The position numbers and the translations under genes were made by a program. Below are positions 54,349 through 63,993 of a DNA stretch of 64,000 bases, piece by piece. The stretch is from Nocardioides limicola (GTDB taxonomy: Bacteria > Actinomycetota > Actinomycetes > Propionibacteriales > Nocardioidaceae). Under the pieces are notes generated by a model. The model was not told the DNA's origin and did not search any database. It saw only the letters and a list, made by a program, of their open reading frames with translations. Positions within the stretch are counted from its first letter, which is position 1; each line of letters starts with the position of its first letter. The stretch is from assembly GCF_016827675.1 (NCBI RefSeq), contig NZ_JAERJA010000001.1, positions 124,001 through 188,000 on the forward strand. Reading direction: 5' to 3'.

Positions 54349-55226
54349 GCTTCGGAACCCTTCTTCTTCGAGCTGCGCGTGGTGTGGGCGGCGATCCAGA
54401 TGGCGAACCCGACGCAGGCGCCGATGCCGACCAGCCAGGCGAACAGACCTTCGCTGACCGGGCCGAGGCCGCCGAGGGCGAAGACGCCGCCGTACTTGGG
54501 CCCGTCGTGGATGGACTCGAGGTAGGCGATGATGTCGCGCTTGTCCTCGGGTCGCAGCACGTCGTTGGAGAAGACCGGCATCTCGCCGGGACCGACCAGC
54601 ATCGCGGCGTACACGTGACGCGGCTCGACTCCCTTGAGGGTGGGGGCCTTCTTGCCCCACGGCATCGCGCCGCCGGAGCCATCGAAGTTGTGGCAGGCGG
54701 TGCAGTTGGTGAGGAAGAACTGGCCACCGCGGAGGATGGCCTCCTGCTTCTCGTCGTCGGTCAGGCCGTCGGTGGAGTAGTCACCGTGCGCCGGCACACC
54801 GGGGCCGGGGCCGAGGGTGGCGATGTACGCCGAGAGCGCGTCGATCTCCGACGGGGTGTACGCCGGGGCCTTGCGCGGGGACTGCTGGCCGGGGGCCTGC
54901 AGCGGCATCCGGCCGGTGCTGAGGTAGAAGTCGACCGCACCGGCGCCGACGCCGGCCAGTGCCGGGCCGAGGGCCCGTTCACCGTCGGCGGTCAGCACGC
55001 CTTCACCGTTCTGCCCGTGGCAGAAGGCGCAGCCGACGAGGAAGAGCTCGCGGCCCTCCTGGATCAACTCCGTGTCGGTGTGGGATCGCAACTCGGCCTG
55101 GGCGGGCGTGAGGGCGGCGTAGGTCGTACCGGTGATCAGCAGACCGAGCACCATCACGAGGAGACCGGCGACGGATCCTCGGCGGTTCCGTGAGAGCCGT
55201 CCGGCGAAGCGGTTCAACAGGCGCAC
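54345..55226 (-). CDS. qcrC: cytochrome bc1 complex dihaem cytochrome c subunit
   Basis: 293 residues. N-terminal membrane signal anchor (GLLVMVLGLLITGTTYAAL), two class I haem domains with CAFCH and CTACH, and a C-terminal membrane segment (GLFAWLVGIGACVGFAIWIAA). Passes electrons straight from Rieske to CuA. GTG 55226 with AAGGA upstream. Co-transcribed after ctaE. Confidence 0.96.
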   Translation of the reverse strand: MRLLNRFAGRLSRNRRGSVAGLLVMVLGLLITGTTYAALTPAQAELRSHTDTELIQEGRELFLVGCAFCHGQNGEGVLTADGERALGPALAGVGAGAVDFYLSTGRMPLQAPGQQSPRKAPAYTPSEIDALSAYIATLGPGPGVPAHGDYSTDGLTDDEKQEAILRGGQFFLTNCTACHNFDGSGGAMPWGKKAPTLKGVEPRHVYAAMLVGPGEMPVFSNDVLRPEDKRDIIAYLESIHDGPKYGGVFALGGLGPVSEGLFAWLVGIGACVGFAIWIAAHTTRSSKKKGSEA

Positions 55227-55278
55227 ATTGAGTCCTTGGGAGTGTTCCGGTTCGGGCTGGGGATGGTCACGGCCTGGT

Positions 55279-55917
55279 TCACCGGATCAGATAGATCGTG
55301 GCGAACAGGCCGATCCACACCACGTCGACGAAGTGCCAGTAGTAGGACACAACGATCGCGCTGACCGCCTGCTCATGGGTGAAGCGGCGGGTGACGTAGG
55401 TGCGGCCGAGGACGAAGAGGAAGGCGATCAGGCCACCGATCACGTGCAGTCCGTGGAAGCCGGTGGTCAGGTAGAACATCGATCCGTAGGCGGAGCTGGA
55501 GATGGTCAGCCCGTGCTCGATGAGCTCGGCGTACTCGAGCGCCTGACCGGCGACGAAGACCGAGCCCATGAGGTAGGTGAGGATGAACCACTCCCGCAGA
55601 CCCCAGCCCTTGACCGCCCAGACGGACCCGGTGCGGCCGACCTGGCCGCGCTCGGCGGCGAAGACGCCGAGCTGGCAGGTGACCGAGCTCAACACCAGGA
55701 TCGTGGTGTTGACGGATGCGAACGGGATGTTGAGGTGGGTGATCTCCTGCGCCCACAGTTCCGGGCTCACGGCCCGGATCGTGAAGTAGCTGGCGAACAG
55801 CGCGGCGAAGAACATCAACTCGCTCGAGAGCCAGATGATGGTCCCCACGCTCACCATGCTGGGGCGGTCGTGCTGCCCGTGCAGACGGGATGCCGGAATC
55901 GTCGTTGCTGTCGCCAC
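55279..55917 (-). CDS. ctaE: cytochrome c oxidase subunit III
   Basis: 212 residues, five to seven membrane helices ([80 protein letters not shown]). GTG 55917 giving [11 protein letters not shown] matches the family start as I recall it and lies 7 nt behind CATAAT; ATG 55926 or GTG 55953 are alternatives. First gene of ctaE-qcrCAB. Confidence 0.94.
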   Translation of the reverse strand: MATATTIPASRLHGQHDRPSMVSVGTIIWLSSELMFFAALFASYFTIRAVSPELWAQEITHLNIPFASVNTTILVLSSVTCQLGVFAAERGQVGRTGSVWAVKGWGLREWFILTYLMGSVFVAGQALEYAELIEHGLTISSSAYGSMFYLTTGFHGLHVIGGLIAFLFVLGRTYVTRRFTHEQAVSAIVVSYYWHFVDVVWIGLFATIYLIR

Positions 55918-55924
55918 GGGCATC

Positions 55925-55985
55925 ATTATGTCGGTACTTTCGTCCGACGGCACCCCGACCCCCTCATGTTGGGCGTGTATAAGTT
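55925..55985. promoter_or_regulatory. divergent leaderless promoters, ctaE and ctaG
   Basis: Minus strand CATAAT (55925-55930), 7 nt before GTG 55917; plus strand TAAGTT (55980-55985), 6 nt before GTG 55992. The region links oxidase structural and assembly genes. Confidence 0.5.
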
Positions 55986-55991
55986 CACAGC

Positions 55992-56957
55992 GTGCCCCTT
56001 GCGACCGAATCCGCTGCGCTGGACCTGCCCGAATTCACCTTCGGGCGGGTGTTCAGCACGTGGACACTCGATCCGGCGTTGTTCGTGGTGGCGGTCTGGG
56101 CCACCGGCGCCTACCTGTACGCCGTGTACCTGCTGCGCCGCCGTGGGGACCGGTGGCCGGTGGGCCGGACGATCGCGTTCGTGGGCGGCGGGATGGGCAC
56201 CTTCTTCTTCGCCACCCACTCGGGTCTGGGTGTCTATGACTCCACCCTGTTGAGCGTGCACATGGTGCAGCACATGGTGCTGTCGATGATCGTGCCGCTC
56301 TTCCTGGCGCTGGGGGCGCCGGTGACGCTGGCGCTGCGCACCCTGCCGCCGGCTCCGCGGAGCTGGCTGCTGGCGTTGCTGCACTCGGGGCTGGCGAAGG
56401 TGCTGGGGTTCCCGCCGCTGGCCTTCGGTCTGTTCGTGCTCACTCCGTGGGCGCTCTACTTCTCGCCCTGGTACGACGCCTCGGTCAGCAGCGAGTACGT
56501 GCATGCGATGACCCACATCCACATGGTCGCGGTGGGGGCGTTGTTCTTCTGGCCGTTGATGGGGGTGGACCCGCTGCCGGGGCGGGTGGAGTTCCCGTTC
56601 CGGATGCTGTTGGTGTTCCTGACGCTGCCGTTCCACGCCTTCTTGGGTCTGACGGTGATGAATCAGGTGACCCTGATCGGCGAGGACCACTATCTGGGGC
56701 TGCGGGAGGGGCCGATGGGGGAGTGGCTGCCCGAGGCGCTGGCCGACCAGCATCTGGCTGGCGGGATCCTGTGGGGGTCGGGCGACCTGGTGGCGATCGT
56801 CTTCCTGGCGGTGCTGTTCAGCCAGTGGGTGCGTCAATCGCTGAGGGAGGGCGAGCGTGAGGACCGGCGACTCGATCGCCTGGAGGCCCAGCAGCGCCGT
56901 GCCGAGGCCGACAATGGCGGACCCGACGGCGGCGCCGCACCGGGCGGCGTACGATGA
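55992..56957 (+). CDS. cytochrome c oxidase assembly protein, CtaG/caa3 type
   Basis: 321 residues, seven membrane segments ([59 protein letters not shown]; and four more) with many conserved histidines ([14 protein letters not shown]) in the copper-handling style of this family. The C-terminus is a charged helix. GTG 55992 leaderless. Divergent from ctaE, consistent with a role in CuB or oxidase maturation. Confidence 0.9.
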   Translation: MPLATESAALDLPEFTFGRVFSTWTLDPALFVVAVWATGAYLYAVYLLRRRGDRWPVGRTIAFVGGGMGTFFFATHSGLGVYDSTLLSVHMVQHMVLSMIVPLFLALGAPVTLALRTLPPAPRSWLLALLHSGLAKVLGFPPLAFGLFVLTPWALYFSPWYDASVSSEYVHAMTHIHMVAVGALFFWPLMGVDPLPGRVEFPFRMLLVFLTLPFHAFLGLTVMNQVTLIGEDHYLGLREGPMGEWLPEALADQHLAGGILWGSGDLVAIVFLAVLFSQWVRQSLREGEREDRRLDRLEAQQRRAEADNGGPDGGAAPGGVR

Positions 56958-57382
56958 CCGCCGTGACCGGAACCACGCCCCGCAGCGAACCGCTCAAGGT
57001 GCTCGTCTACTCCGACGACGTGAACACCCGCCAGCAGGTGATCCTGGCTCTTGGCCGCAGGCCGCACCCCGACCTGCCCGAGGTGGCCTATGTCGAGGTC
57101 GCCACCGAGCCGGTGGTGATCCAGCACATGGACGCCGGAGGGATCGACCTCGTCATCCTCGACGGGGAGGCGGTCCCGGCCGGCGGCATCGGCATCGCGA
57201 AGCAGTTGAAGGACGAGATCCGTGACTGCCCGCCGGTCCTGGTGCTCACCGGTCGGCCTCAGGACGCCTGGCTGGCCACCTGGTCGCGCGCCGAGGCCGT
57301 GGTGCCGCATCCGATCGACCCGCTGCAGCTCGCCGAGGCGGTGGTGGACCTGCTCCGCCGCCCCGCCACCGCCGACGCCTGA
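56954..57382 (+). CDS. stand-alone receiver-domain-like protein
   Basis: 142 residues with a response-regulator receiver fold: acidic pair in [13 protein letters not shown], a phosphoacceptor candidate in [13 protein letters not shown], and a lysine-free region [12 protein letters not shown] where TGRP replaces the usual T/S-K arrangement. No output domain. ATGA overlap with ctaG and with trpD on the other side. Partner kinase unknown. Confidence 0.8.
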   Translation: MTAVTGTTPRSEPLKVLVYSDDVNTRQQVILALGRRPHPDLPEVAYVEVATEPVVIQHMDAGGIDLVILDGEAVPAGGIGIAKQLKDEIRDCPPVLVLTGRPQDAWLATWSRAEAVVPHPIDPLQLAEAVVDLLRRPATADA

Positions 57383-58410
57383 TGGCGCCCACCTGGCCCG
57401 ACGTCCTGGGCGCGCTGGTCGCTGGTGAGGACCTGGGCGCGACCGAGGCGACCTGGGCGATGCAGCAGATGCTCACCGGGGAGGCCACCGACGCACAGAT
57501 CGCCGGCTTCGCGGTGGCGCTGCGCAGCAAGGGCGAGACGATCGACGAGGTGTGCGGGCTGCTGGACGCGATGTTCGCGCAGGCGCACACCCTGCACGTG
57601 CCCGGCCGGGTGGTGGACGTGGTCGGCACCGGCGGTGACCGGTCGATGTCGGTGAACATCTCCTCGATGGCGGCGATCGTGGCCGCTGGTGCCGGCGCGC
57701 TGGTGGTCAAGCACGGCAACCGGTCGGCCTCGTCCAAGGCGGGCAGTGCCGACGTCCTGGAGTTGCTCGGCGTACGCCTGGATCTGGACCCGGAGCGGGT
57801 GGCCGAGGTGGCCGCCCAGGCGGGGATCACGTTCTGTTTCGCGCCGGCGTTCCACCCGGCGTTGCGGCACCTGGGTCCGGTGCGTCAACAGCTCGGCATC
57901 GGGACGACGTTCAACTTCCTCGGGCCGCTCGCCAACCCGGCCCGCCCGTCTGCCCAGGCGGTCGGGTGTGCCGATCCGGCGATGCTCTCGGTGATGAGTG
58001 GGGTGTTCGCCCGGCGCGGCAAGGACGCCTGGGTGTTCCGCGGTGACGACGGCCTCGACGAGCTGACCACCACCAGTACGTCGCGGCTGCACGTGGTCCG
58101 CCGCGGCGAGGTGTCCGAGCATGTGATCGACCCGGCCGACTTCGATCTGCCCCGGGCCACCACCGAGGACCTGCGCGGTGGCGACGCAGCCCACAACGCG
58201 GACGTGGTCCGCAAGCTGCTGGCCGGAGCGACCGGGCCGATCCGGGACGCGGTGGTGCTCAACGCCGGCGCCGCGTTGGCGGTGCATGCCCCGGACAAGG
58301 GCACGGTCACCGAGCAGTTGGCGGCCGGGATCGCCCGCGCGGCCGAGTCGTTGGACTCCGGCGCCGCGCAGGCGACCTTGGAGCGGTGGATCGCCGCGAC
58401 CTCGTCCTGA
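57382..58410 (+). CDS. trpD: anthranilate phosphoribosyltransferase
   Basis: Second step of tryptophan synthesis. 342 residues. PRPP/Mg loop [34 protein letters not shown], and [17 protein letters not shown] near 180. ATG 57382 overlaps the receiver gene stop. Other trp genes are absent from the window; trpD next to ctaE-qcr is the usual actinobacterial position. Confidence 0.96.
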   Translation: MAPTWPDVLGALVAGEDLGATEATWAMQQMLTGEATDAQIAGFAVALRSKGETIDEVCGLLDAMFAQAHTLHVPGRVVDVVGTGGDRSMSVNISSMAAIVAAGAGALVVKHGNRSASSKAGSADVLELLGVRLDLDPERVAEVAAQAGITFCFAPAFHPALRHLGPVRQQLGIGTTFNFLGPLANPARPSAQAVGCADPAMLSVMSGVFARRGKDAWVFRGDDGLDELTTTSTSRLHVVRRGEVSEHVIDPADFDLPRATTEDLRGGDAAHNADVVRKLLAGATGPIRDAVVLNAGAALAVHAPDKGTVTEQLAAGIARAAESLDSGAAQATLERWIAATSS

Positions 58411-58416
58411 CCGCGG

Positions 58417-59034
58417 TCAGGCGTTGACCCGGTCCCGGTGACGTGCGCCGGTGAGTAGTGCCCAGCCGAGCGGCACCAGGGCGATGATCAGCAGCGCGTC
58501 AGAGGCCAGCGCGAGCGGGTCGACGCGTTCGATCCGTGAGGCGACGAAGGTGACCCCGCTGACGGCCAGCAGGGCGGCGTTCCAGCGTGGCACGGCGTGG
58601 GTCCGCCACAGCAGGATGCCAACCAGCAGCAGCGACAGCGGCGCGAACCAGCCCCAGGGCAGGTAGGCGAAGAAGGTGCCCGGCTCGGTCTCCCAGAGCG
58701 TGTCGACGGCAGCGATCTGGTGCACCTCTTCGAAGACGGCGTCGAAGACGGCGCTGAGGTTGAAGGCGATGCCGCCGCCGAAGCCGCAGACGGCGAGCAC
58801 CAGCAGCCAGGGCGTGGCTCGTGGCGCGTGGGGCTCCAGGATCCGCAGCAGACCGATCATCGCCAGGATCATGGCCAGGCAGGACCAGACGCCGATGACG
58901 CCGCCGCTGACGCCGTGGTTGACCCCCTCGCCGGCGACGACGTACGCCGTGGTGCTGGCGAGCAGCAGCAGTGGCGCGAGAATCAGTGCGCCGCCGAAGA
59001 GGCGGCGGTTCGGGGTGGACAGTTCGGGTTCCAT
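58417..59034 (-). CDS. six-segment membrane protein of unknown function
   Basis: 205 residues with about six hydrophobic segments (ALILAPLLLLASTTAYVVAG; GVIGVWSCLAMILAMIGLL; TPWLLVLAVCGFGGGIAFNL; GWFAPLSLLLVGILLW; AALLAVSGVTFVASRI; ALLIIALVPLGWALL). ATG 59034 has AAGGAGG. It is divergent from the histidine kinase and may belong to its regulon (inference). Not recognised as a named family. Confidence 0.75.
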   Translation of the reverse strand: MEPELSTPNRRLFGGALILAPLLLLASTTAYVVAGEGVNHGVSGGVIGVWSCLAMILAMIGLLRILEPHAPRATPWLLVLAVCGFGGGIAFNLSAVFDAVFEEVHQIAAVDTLWETEPGTFFAYLPWGWFAPLSLLLVGILLWRTHAVPRWNAALLAVSGVTFVASRIERVDPLALASDALLIIALVPLGWALLTGARHRDRVNA

Positions 59035-59187
59035 GGCAGTGACCTCCTTGTGTCCCCTCCACTGTCGGTGGCGCCCGGCACCCGACGCGACCGTGCCAGC
59101 AGGCGAGGTGCGGGTGGGGGTGGCCACACCTGCGACCGGGTGGCTGGACTCATGGCGGACCCCCGTCCCGGCCGGGATACTGCTGGG

Positions 59188-61263
59188 ATGGGCGTGTGGG
59201 CACGGCTGGGCCGGAGCCGACTGACCATCGTGGCTGTCGTGGGCACCGTGATGGTGCTGGCGGCGTTCGTCTCGGTGCTGGTGCGTGGACGTCCCGCAGA
59301 GGTGTACTACGAGGGCTGGATGTGGCACAACGGCCCGTCCGGGGTGCTGCTGCTGTGGCTGAGCCGGCTGGTCCTCACTCGTCGTCCGGGCCACGCGGCC
59401 GGCCGGGCGCTGCTGGTGATCGCAGGTGTCTCGGTGCTGCACGTCGTGACGATCGCCCCCTTCGACGCGCTGGCCGTGGCGGACGGCATCGACATCGCCG
59501 CCGACCCGGCCTGGGCGCCGATCCCTGCCGAGTTGCCGCTGCGGTTGGCGGTGCTGCTGCTGATCATCAGCGTGGCCTGGGTGCCCGCACCTGCGCTCGC
59601 GATCACGGTCCTGTTGCTGGTCTTCCCCGACGGCCACCTGCCGAGCCGTCGCTGGCGGCCGGTGGCGGTGCTGGCCGTGCTCGGCATCGCGACCCTGATG
59701 CTCGCCTTCACGATCGACGCCTGGCCGACGGCGGACTGGCCGGCGGACGACCCGCCCTTGTTGGTGGACCTGCTGGTCATCGCCGGTGGGCTGATGGTGC
59801 TGGCCGGGGCGGTGGCGGGGGTGGCGGCTCTGCTGGCCAGGTGGCGTCGTACGGACCGGGCCCAACGCAGCCCGTTCCGGGTGGTCGGCCTGGTCGCGAT
59901 CTGCAGCGCCCTGGTGACCACCGTCAGCTACCCGTGGCAGCAGGTGTGGACGCCTGCCGTCCTGGTCGCCTTCAACGCGCTGTTCCTCTCCTACGGGTTG
60001 GCGGTGGCCCGCTATCGGTTGCACGATCTGGAGCCGGTGTTGGGGCGGGCCACGGTCGCCGTGGTGCTGGTGGTCGGGGTGGCGCTGTTGTACGTCGGGG
60101 TCGTGGTCGGCCTCGGCAGCCTGGTCGGCACCCGGGTCGACAATGTCTGGTTGCCGTTGCTGGTGGTCGCCCTGGTCGGGCTGCTGATCGAGCCGGCCCG
60201 GCGCCGGGTCCGAGCGCTGGTGGACCGACAGCTGTATCGGCGCAGCGCCGACCGCACCGAGGTGTTGGCGCAGTTGGCGGCCCGAGCCAGCTCAGAAACT
60301 CCTGAGCAGGTGCTGGCCGACGTGGCCGACCTGCTGGTCTCGGGCACCGGGGCGACTCGGGCGGAGGTCTGTCTCGACCTGGACGGGACGATCGAGGTGG
60401 CGGCGGCCTCCGGGACCGCCGACGAGGCGGAGCCGACGCTGCGGCGCGATGTCGTATACGCAGGACAGCGGCTCGGCGAGCTGCGGCTCTTCTCCCGGGC
60501 CGCTGCGGATCTGGTGCCTGACGCCGGGCAGGTGCTCGCCGATGCCGCCCACGGACTGGCCGTGGTGTTGCGCAACGCCCGGCTGACCGCGCAGTTGCGG
60601 GCACAGGTGGCGGAGTTGGCGCGATCGCGGGAGCGGCTGGTCGACGAGCAGGCGCGGGCGCGCCGCGCGTTGGAGCGGGACATCCACGACGGCGCCCAGT
60701 CCCGGCTGATCGCGGTGCGGTTGCGGGTCGGTCTGGCAGCGGCCCTTGCCGAGGCCGGTGACCTGCCCGGGGTCGGCGCCGAGTTGGCGGCGTTGGCCGC
60801 GGAGGTGGAGGCGGCGGTGCGTTCGCTGCGGGACCTGGCCCGAGGGGTCCACCCGCCGATCCTGGCGCAGTCCGGTCCCGCCGCGGCGTTGGCTGCGCAC
60901 GTCCGGAACCTGCCGGTGCCGGTCACCGTCCACCAGCGCGACCTGGGCCGCTACCCGGCGTCCACGGAGGCAGCTGTCTATTTCGCCTGCCTCGAGGCCG
61001 TCCAGAACGCGGTCCGGCACGGTCGCGCCGGCCGCGTCGACGTCGACCTGGCCGAGGACAGTCGGGGCCTGACCTTCCGGGTGGAGGACGACGGGATCGG
61101 CTTCGACCCCGGCCGAGGGTCCACGGGCACCGGACTCGCCAACCTCCGGGACCGGATCGAAGCGCTCGGAGGCACCAGCCGCGTCGATTCGGCGCATGCC
61201 CGGGGGACCCGCGTGGAGGGGTGGCTGCCGGTCGCCCAGGATCGAGTGAGAGGAGGCCGCTGA
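59188..61263 (+). CDS. sensor histidine kinase, HisKA_3 (NarL-type)
   Basis: 691 residues. The N-terminal half holds about nine or ten membrane segments (to about residue 340). It is followed by a GAF-like region (LLVSGTGATRAEVCLDLDG), then HisKA_3 with phospho-acceptor RDIHDGAQSRLIAV, and a HATPase domain with NAVRHG, VEDDGIGFD and GTGLANLRDRIEALGG. GATACT lies 6 nt before ATG 59188. A response regulator of matching class is at 61563 but on the opposite strand. Confidence 0.93.
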   Translation: MGVWARLGRSRLTIVAVVGTVMVLAAFVSVLVRGRPAEVYYEGWMWHNGPSGVLLLWLSRLVLTRRPGHAAGRALLVIAGVSVLHVVTIAPFDALAVADGIDIAADPAWAPIPAELPLRLAVLLLIISVAWVPAPALAITVLLLVFPDGHLPSRRWRPVAVLAVLGIATLMLAFTIDAWPTADWPADDPPLLVDLLVIAGGLMVLAGAVAGVAALLARWRRTDRAQRSPFRVVGLVAICSALVTTVSYPWQQVWTPAVLVAFNALFLSYGLAVARYRLHDLEPVLGRATVAVVLVVGVALLYVGVVVGLGSLVGTRVDNVWLPLLVVALVGLLIEPARRRVRALVDRQLYRRSADRTEVLAQLAARASSETPEQVLADVADLLVSGTGATRAEVCLDLDGTIEVAAASGTADEAEPTLRRDVVYAGQRLGELRLFSRAAADLVPDAGQVLADAAHGLAVVLRNARLTAQLRAQVAELARSRERLVDEQARARRALERDIHDGAQSRLIAVRLRVGLAAALAEAGDLPGVGAELAALAAEVEAAVRSLRDLARGVHPPILAQSGPAAALAAHVRNLPVPVTVHQRDLGRYPASTEAAVYFACLEAVQNAVRHGRAGRVDVDLAEDSRGLTFRVEDDGIGFDPGRGSTGTGLANLRDRIEALGGTSRVDSAHARGTRVEGWLPVAQDRVRGGR

Positions 61264-61547
61264 TGGCCGTCGCAGTGGAGATGGTGCTGGTGGGCACCCG
61301 GGAGCAGCATGACGCTCTGGACGCCGACATGGGGGAGGCGCTGATGGAGCGTGGTGGCCCGCCGCCGGGTCTTGTCGTCCATCTGGCCCGCCCGACCGAG
61401 GGCGGCTTCGTGTTCCTCGACGTGTGGCGCACCGAGGCCCAGGCGCGGCAGTTCCTCGATGAGGTGCTGTTGCCGACGATCGGTCGCGCTGGCCTGGGCT
61501 CGCCGACGCCCACGATCACGCCGGTCTGGGGGATGGCCGGCCTCTGA
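61263..61547 (+). CDS. small dimeric alpha/beta-barrel-like protein
   Basis: 94 residues, one-base coupled to the kinase stop (TGATG). Pattern VEMVLVGTREQHDALDADMGEALMERGGPP, GLVVHLARPTEGGFVFLDVW and a C-terminal RQFLDEVLLPTI resembles ABM/antibiotic-biosynthesis-monooxygenase-like small barrels. Possibly a ligand-binding helper of the kinase; unproven. Confidence 0.7.
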   Translation: MAVAVEMVLVGTREQHDALDADMGEALMERGGPPPGLVVHLARPTEGGFVFLDVWRTEAQARQFLDEVLLPTIGRAGLGSPTPTITPVWGMAGL

Positions 61548-61562
61548 GGACGGCTGTCGGCG

Positions 61563-62234
61563 TCAGCCGGTGGTGGCGGCCAGGTAGATCAGCACGGCCC
61601 GGACCCGACGGTGCACCTCGGTGTCCCCAGGCTCCAGACACAGTTTGGTGAGCACCGAGGAGATGTGCTTCTCCACGGCACGCTCGGTGAGGGTGAGCCG
61701 CCGGGCGATGGCGGCGTTGCTCAAGCCGGTGGCGATCAGTTCGAGCACCTCGGTCTCCCGCGGGGTCAGCTGGCTCACCGGGGAGTCCTGGCTACGTGAC
61801 CGTGCCTGGATCAGGGCTTCGACGACCAGCGGGTCCAGCACGGTGCCGCCGGCCTGCACGGTCGCAACCGCGTGCCGGATCTGGGCCAGGTCGCCGACCC
61901 GCTCCTTGAGCAGGTACGCACGCCGGGCGGCGCTCGGTTCGAAGAGGCGCATCGCCCACTCGGGTTCGACGTACTGGGACAGCACGACGACGCCCAGGTC
62001 GGGGTGCGTGGACGCCCACTGTTCGGCGGCCCGGATCCCTTCGTCGGCGTTGTCGGGGGGCATCCGGATGTCGGTGATCACCACGTCCGGCCGGTGTTCG
62101 TCCACGGCGGCCAGCAACTCGGGCAGGTCGGAGGCGGTGGCCACCAGTTCGACCTCGGACTGGGTCGCCAGCAGCAGCCGCAGACCCTCGCGGATCAGGA
62201 AGCTGTCCTCCGCGGCCACTGCCCGGATCGCCAT
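61563..62234 (-). CDS. NarL/FixJ-type response regulator
   Basis: 223 residues: receiver domain (AEDSFLIREGLRLLL; phospho-Asp in VVITDIRMP) and LuxR-type DNA-binding domain (LTPRETEVLELIATGLSNAAIARRL then VEKHISSVLTKL). Convergent with the kinase pair. ATG 62234 is 6 nt behind TACCCT; GTG 62240 is less likely. Likely partner of the HisKA_3 kinase. Confidence 0.93.
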   Translation of the reverse strand: MAIRAVAAEDSFLIREGLRLLLATQSEVELVATASDLPELLAAVDEHRPDVVITDIRMPPDNADEGIRAAEQWASTHPDLGVVVLSQYVEPEWAMRLFEPSAARRAYLLKERVGDLAQIRHAVATVQAGGTVLDPLVVEALIQARSRSQDSPVSQLTPRETEVLELIATGLSNAAIARRLTLTERAVEKHISSVLTKLCLEPGDTEVHRRVRAVLIYLAATTG

Positions 62235-62240
62235 GTGCAC

Positions 62241-62246
62241 AGGGTA
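62241..62246 (-). promoter_or_regulatory. -10 box of the response regulator gene
   Basis: Minus-strand TACCCT, 6 nt before ATG 62234; leaderless arrangement. Confidence 0.55.
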
Positions 62247-62264
62247 CGCGCCGGGACGGGGCGC

Positions 62265-63980
62265 TCAGCTGTCCAGCGTCTCGAAGACGGTCAGGTGCCG
62301 GGCGGCGCCTCCGATCGGGGACGCCCAGTCGCCGTCGACATCGACCAGCCGGATGCCCGGTGACTCCAGCCAGGCCAGGATCCGCTCGGTCTCCTCGGCG
62401 CTGGCCGCCGGCAGGGGGCCGGGCTCGCAGGTGACCGCCTCGGCTCCGGCGCGCAGGTCGGCCACGAACGCGTGCGCGTCGGCGCGGGGCGGGATCACCC
62501 CGGCGGCCACCAGCCGACCGTGGCGTACGACGTGCACCTCCCAGCGGCCCTGATCGTCGGCGCGGGCGGCGACCAGTTCGGGACAGCGGGTGAGCGCGGT
62601 CAGCCGTTGCCCGCGGGCGGCGGCCCGGACCATCGCCGCCAACTGGTCGCGGGCGTTCGCGGCGTCCTCGTACCGCTCCTGCCCGGCCAGGGCTGCCATC
62701 TGTGCGTTGAGGGCGTCGACCACGTCGTCGGCCCGGTCGGTCAACGCGTCGCGCAGTTGCTGGACGAGGGCGGCGTACCCGGCCGCGTCGACGCCACCGT
62801 CGCAAGGGGCCAGGCAGCGACCCATCTCACCGAGTGCGCACCGGGACCCGGCCGGGGTGAGGGCGAGCCGATCGGTGCACTGGCGGATCGGGAAGGTGGC
62901 ATGCAGCGCGGCGAGGGCCTTCTCGGCGACCTTGCGGGAGCTGAACGGGCCCACGAAGTCGGTCGCGTCGTCCCGGATCCGCTTGACCAGGGAGAGTCGC
63001 GGCCACGCTTCGGTGGTGACGGTGATGAAGTGGGAGCGTTCGGGGTACTTGGACCGGCGGTTGTAGGGCGGCTTGTGGGTGGCGATCATCCGCAGCTCCC
63101 GGACCTGCGCCTCGAGCGTGGTCGCGCACTCGACGGCGTCCACGGCGGTGGCGATCGCGACCATCTCACCGATCCGGGACCTGGTCTCCGAGGCGGTGAA
63201 GTAGGACCGGACCCGGCGGCGCAGGTCGCGGGAGGTGCCGACGTAGAGCACTTCGTCGCTGGGACCGCGGAAGAGGTAGACGCCCGGGGCATGGGGGAGT
63301 GGCTCGGCCAGGTGCCGTTTGCGGCGTTGTGCCGCGGTGACGTGCGAGGTGAAGGTGTGCAACTCCTCCAGGGTCTGCACGCCGAGGTTGCCGAGTCGGG
63401 CCAGCATCCCGTGCAGCACGTCGACGGTGGCGCGGGCGTCGGCCAGCGCCCGGTGGTTGGGGGTGGTGTCGGCGCCGAAGACCCGGGCCAGGGTGCCGAG
63501 CTTGTGGTTGGGGGCCTCGTCCTTGGTGACCACCCGCCGGGCCAGTTTCACGGTGTCCAGCACCTCGAAGCGGGGCCAGTCGAGGCCGAGCCGCTCGGCG
63601 TCGTGCTTGAGGAAGCCGACATCGAAGCCGGCGTTGTGGGCGACCAGCACGCAGCCCTGGGCGAACTCCAAGAAGGCGGGCAGCACCGACTCGATCGGCG
63701 GCGCGTCGGCGACCATCCGGTTGCTGATCCCGGTGAGCACCGCGATGAAGGGCGGGATCTCGGCGCGGGGGTTGACCAGGGTCTGGAACTCGCCCAGCAC
63801 CTCGCCGCCGCGCACCTTGACCGCGCCGACCTCGGTGATCCGGTCGCCGTTGGCGGCCGACCCGCCGGTGGTCTCCAGGTCGACCACGCAGAAGGTGGTG
63901 TCCCGCAACGCCCGTCCGAGCTCGTCGAAACTGCGCTGGTCCTCCCAGCGGGGGGCGAGGGTCGGGGCGGTGCTGGTCAC
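62265..63980 (-). CDS. DEDDh exonuclease fused to a UvrC-like GIY-YIG nuclease
   Basis: 571 residues. N-terminal DnaQ-like exonuclease (VVDLETTGG, LVAHNAGFDVGFLKHD, NHRALADARATVDVL; about 25-190) then a GIY-YIG domain (GVYLFRGPSDEVLYVGTSRDLRRRVRSYF; about 225-310) and the UvrC N-terminal extension with SKYPERSHFITV and CLAPCDGG, but no UvrC C-terminal endonuclease. Same layout as Rv2191 in mycobacteria. Role in repair inferred. GTG 63980 behind TAGCGT. Confidence 0.93.
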   Translation of the reverse strand: MTSTAPTLAPRWEDQRSFDELGRALRDTTFCVVDLETTGGSAANGDRITEVGAVKVRGGEVLGEFQTLVNPRAEIPPFIAVLTGISNRMVADAPPIESVLPAFLEFAQGCVLVAHNAGFDVGFLKHDAERLGLDWPRFEVLDTVKLARRVVTKDEAPNHKLGTLARVFGADTTPNHRALADARATVDVLHGMLARLGNLGVQTLEELHTFTSHVTAAQRRKRHLAEPLPHAPGVYLFRGPSDEVLYVGTSRDLRRRVRSYFTASETRSRIGEMVAIATAVDAVECATTLEAQVRELRMIATHKPPYNRRSKYPERSHFITVTTEAWPRLSLVKRIRDDATDFVGPFSSRKVAEKALAALHATFPIRQCTDRLALTPAGSRCALGEMGRCLAPCDGGVDAAGYAALVQQLRDALTDRADDVVDALNAQMAALAGQERYEDAANARDQLAAMVRAAARGQRLTALTRCPELVAARADDQGRWEVHVVRHGRLVAAGVIPPRADAHAFVADLRAGAEAVTCEPGPLPAASAEETERILAWLESPGIRLVDVDGDWASPIGGAARHLTVFETLDS

Positions 63981-63987
63981 GTCCTTG

Positions 63988-63993
63988 ACGCTA
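63988..63993 (-). promoter_or_regulatory. -10 box of the exonuclease gene
   Basis: Minus-strand TAGCGT, 7 nt before GTG 63980; right at the window edge. Confidence 0.6.
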
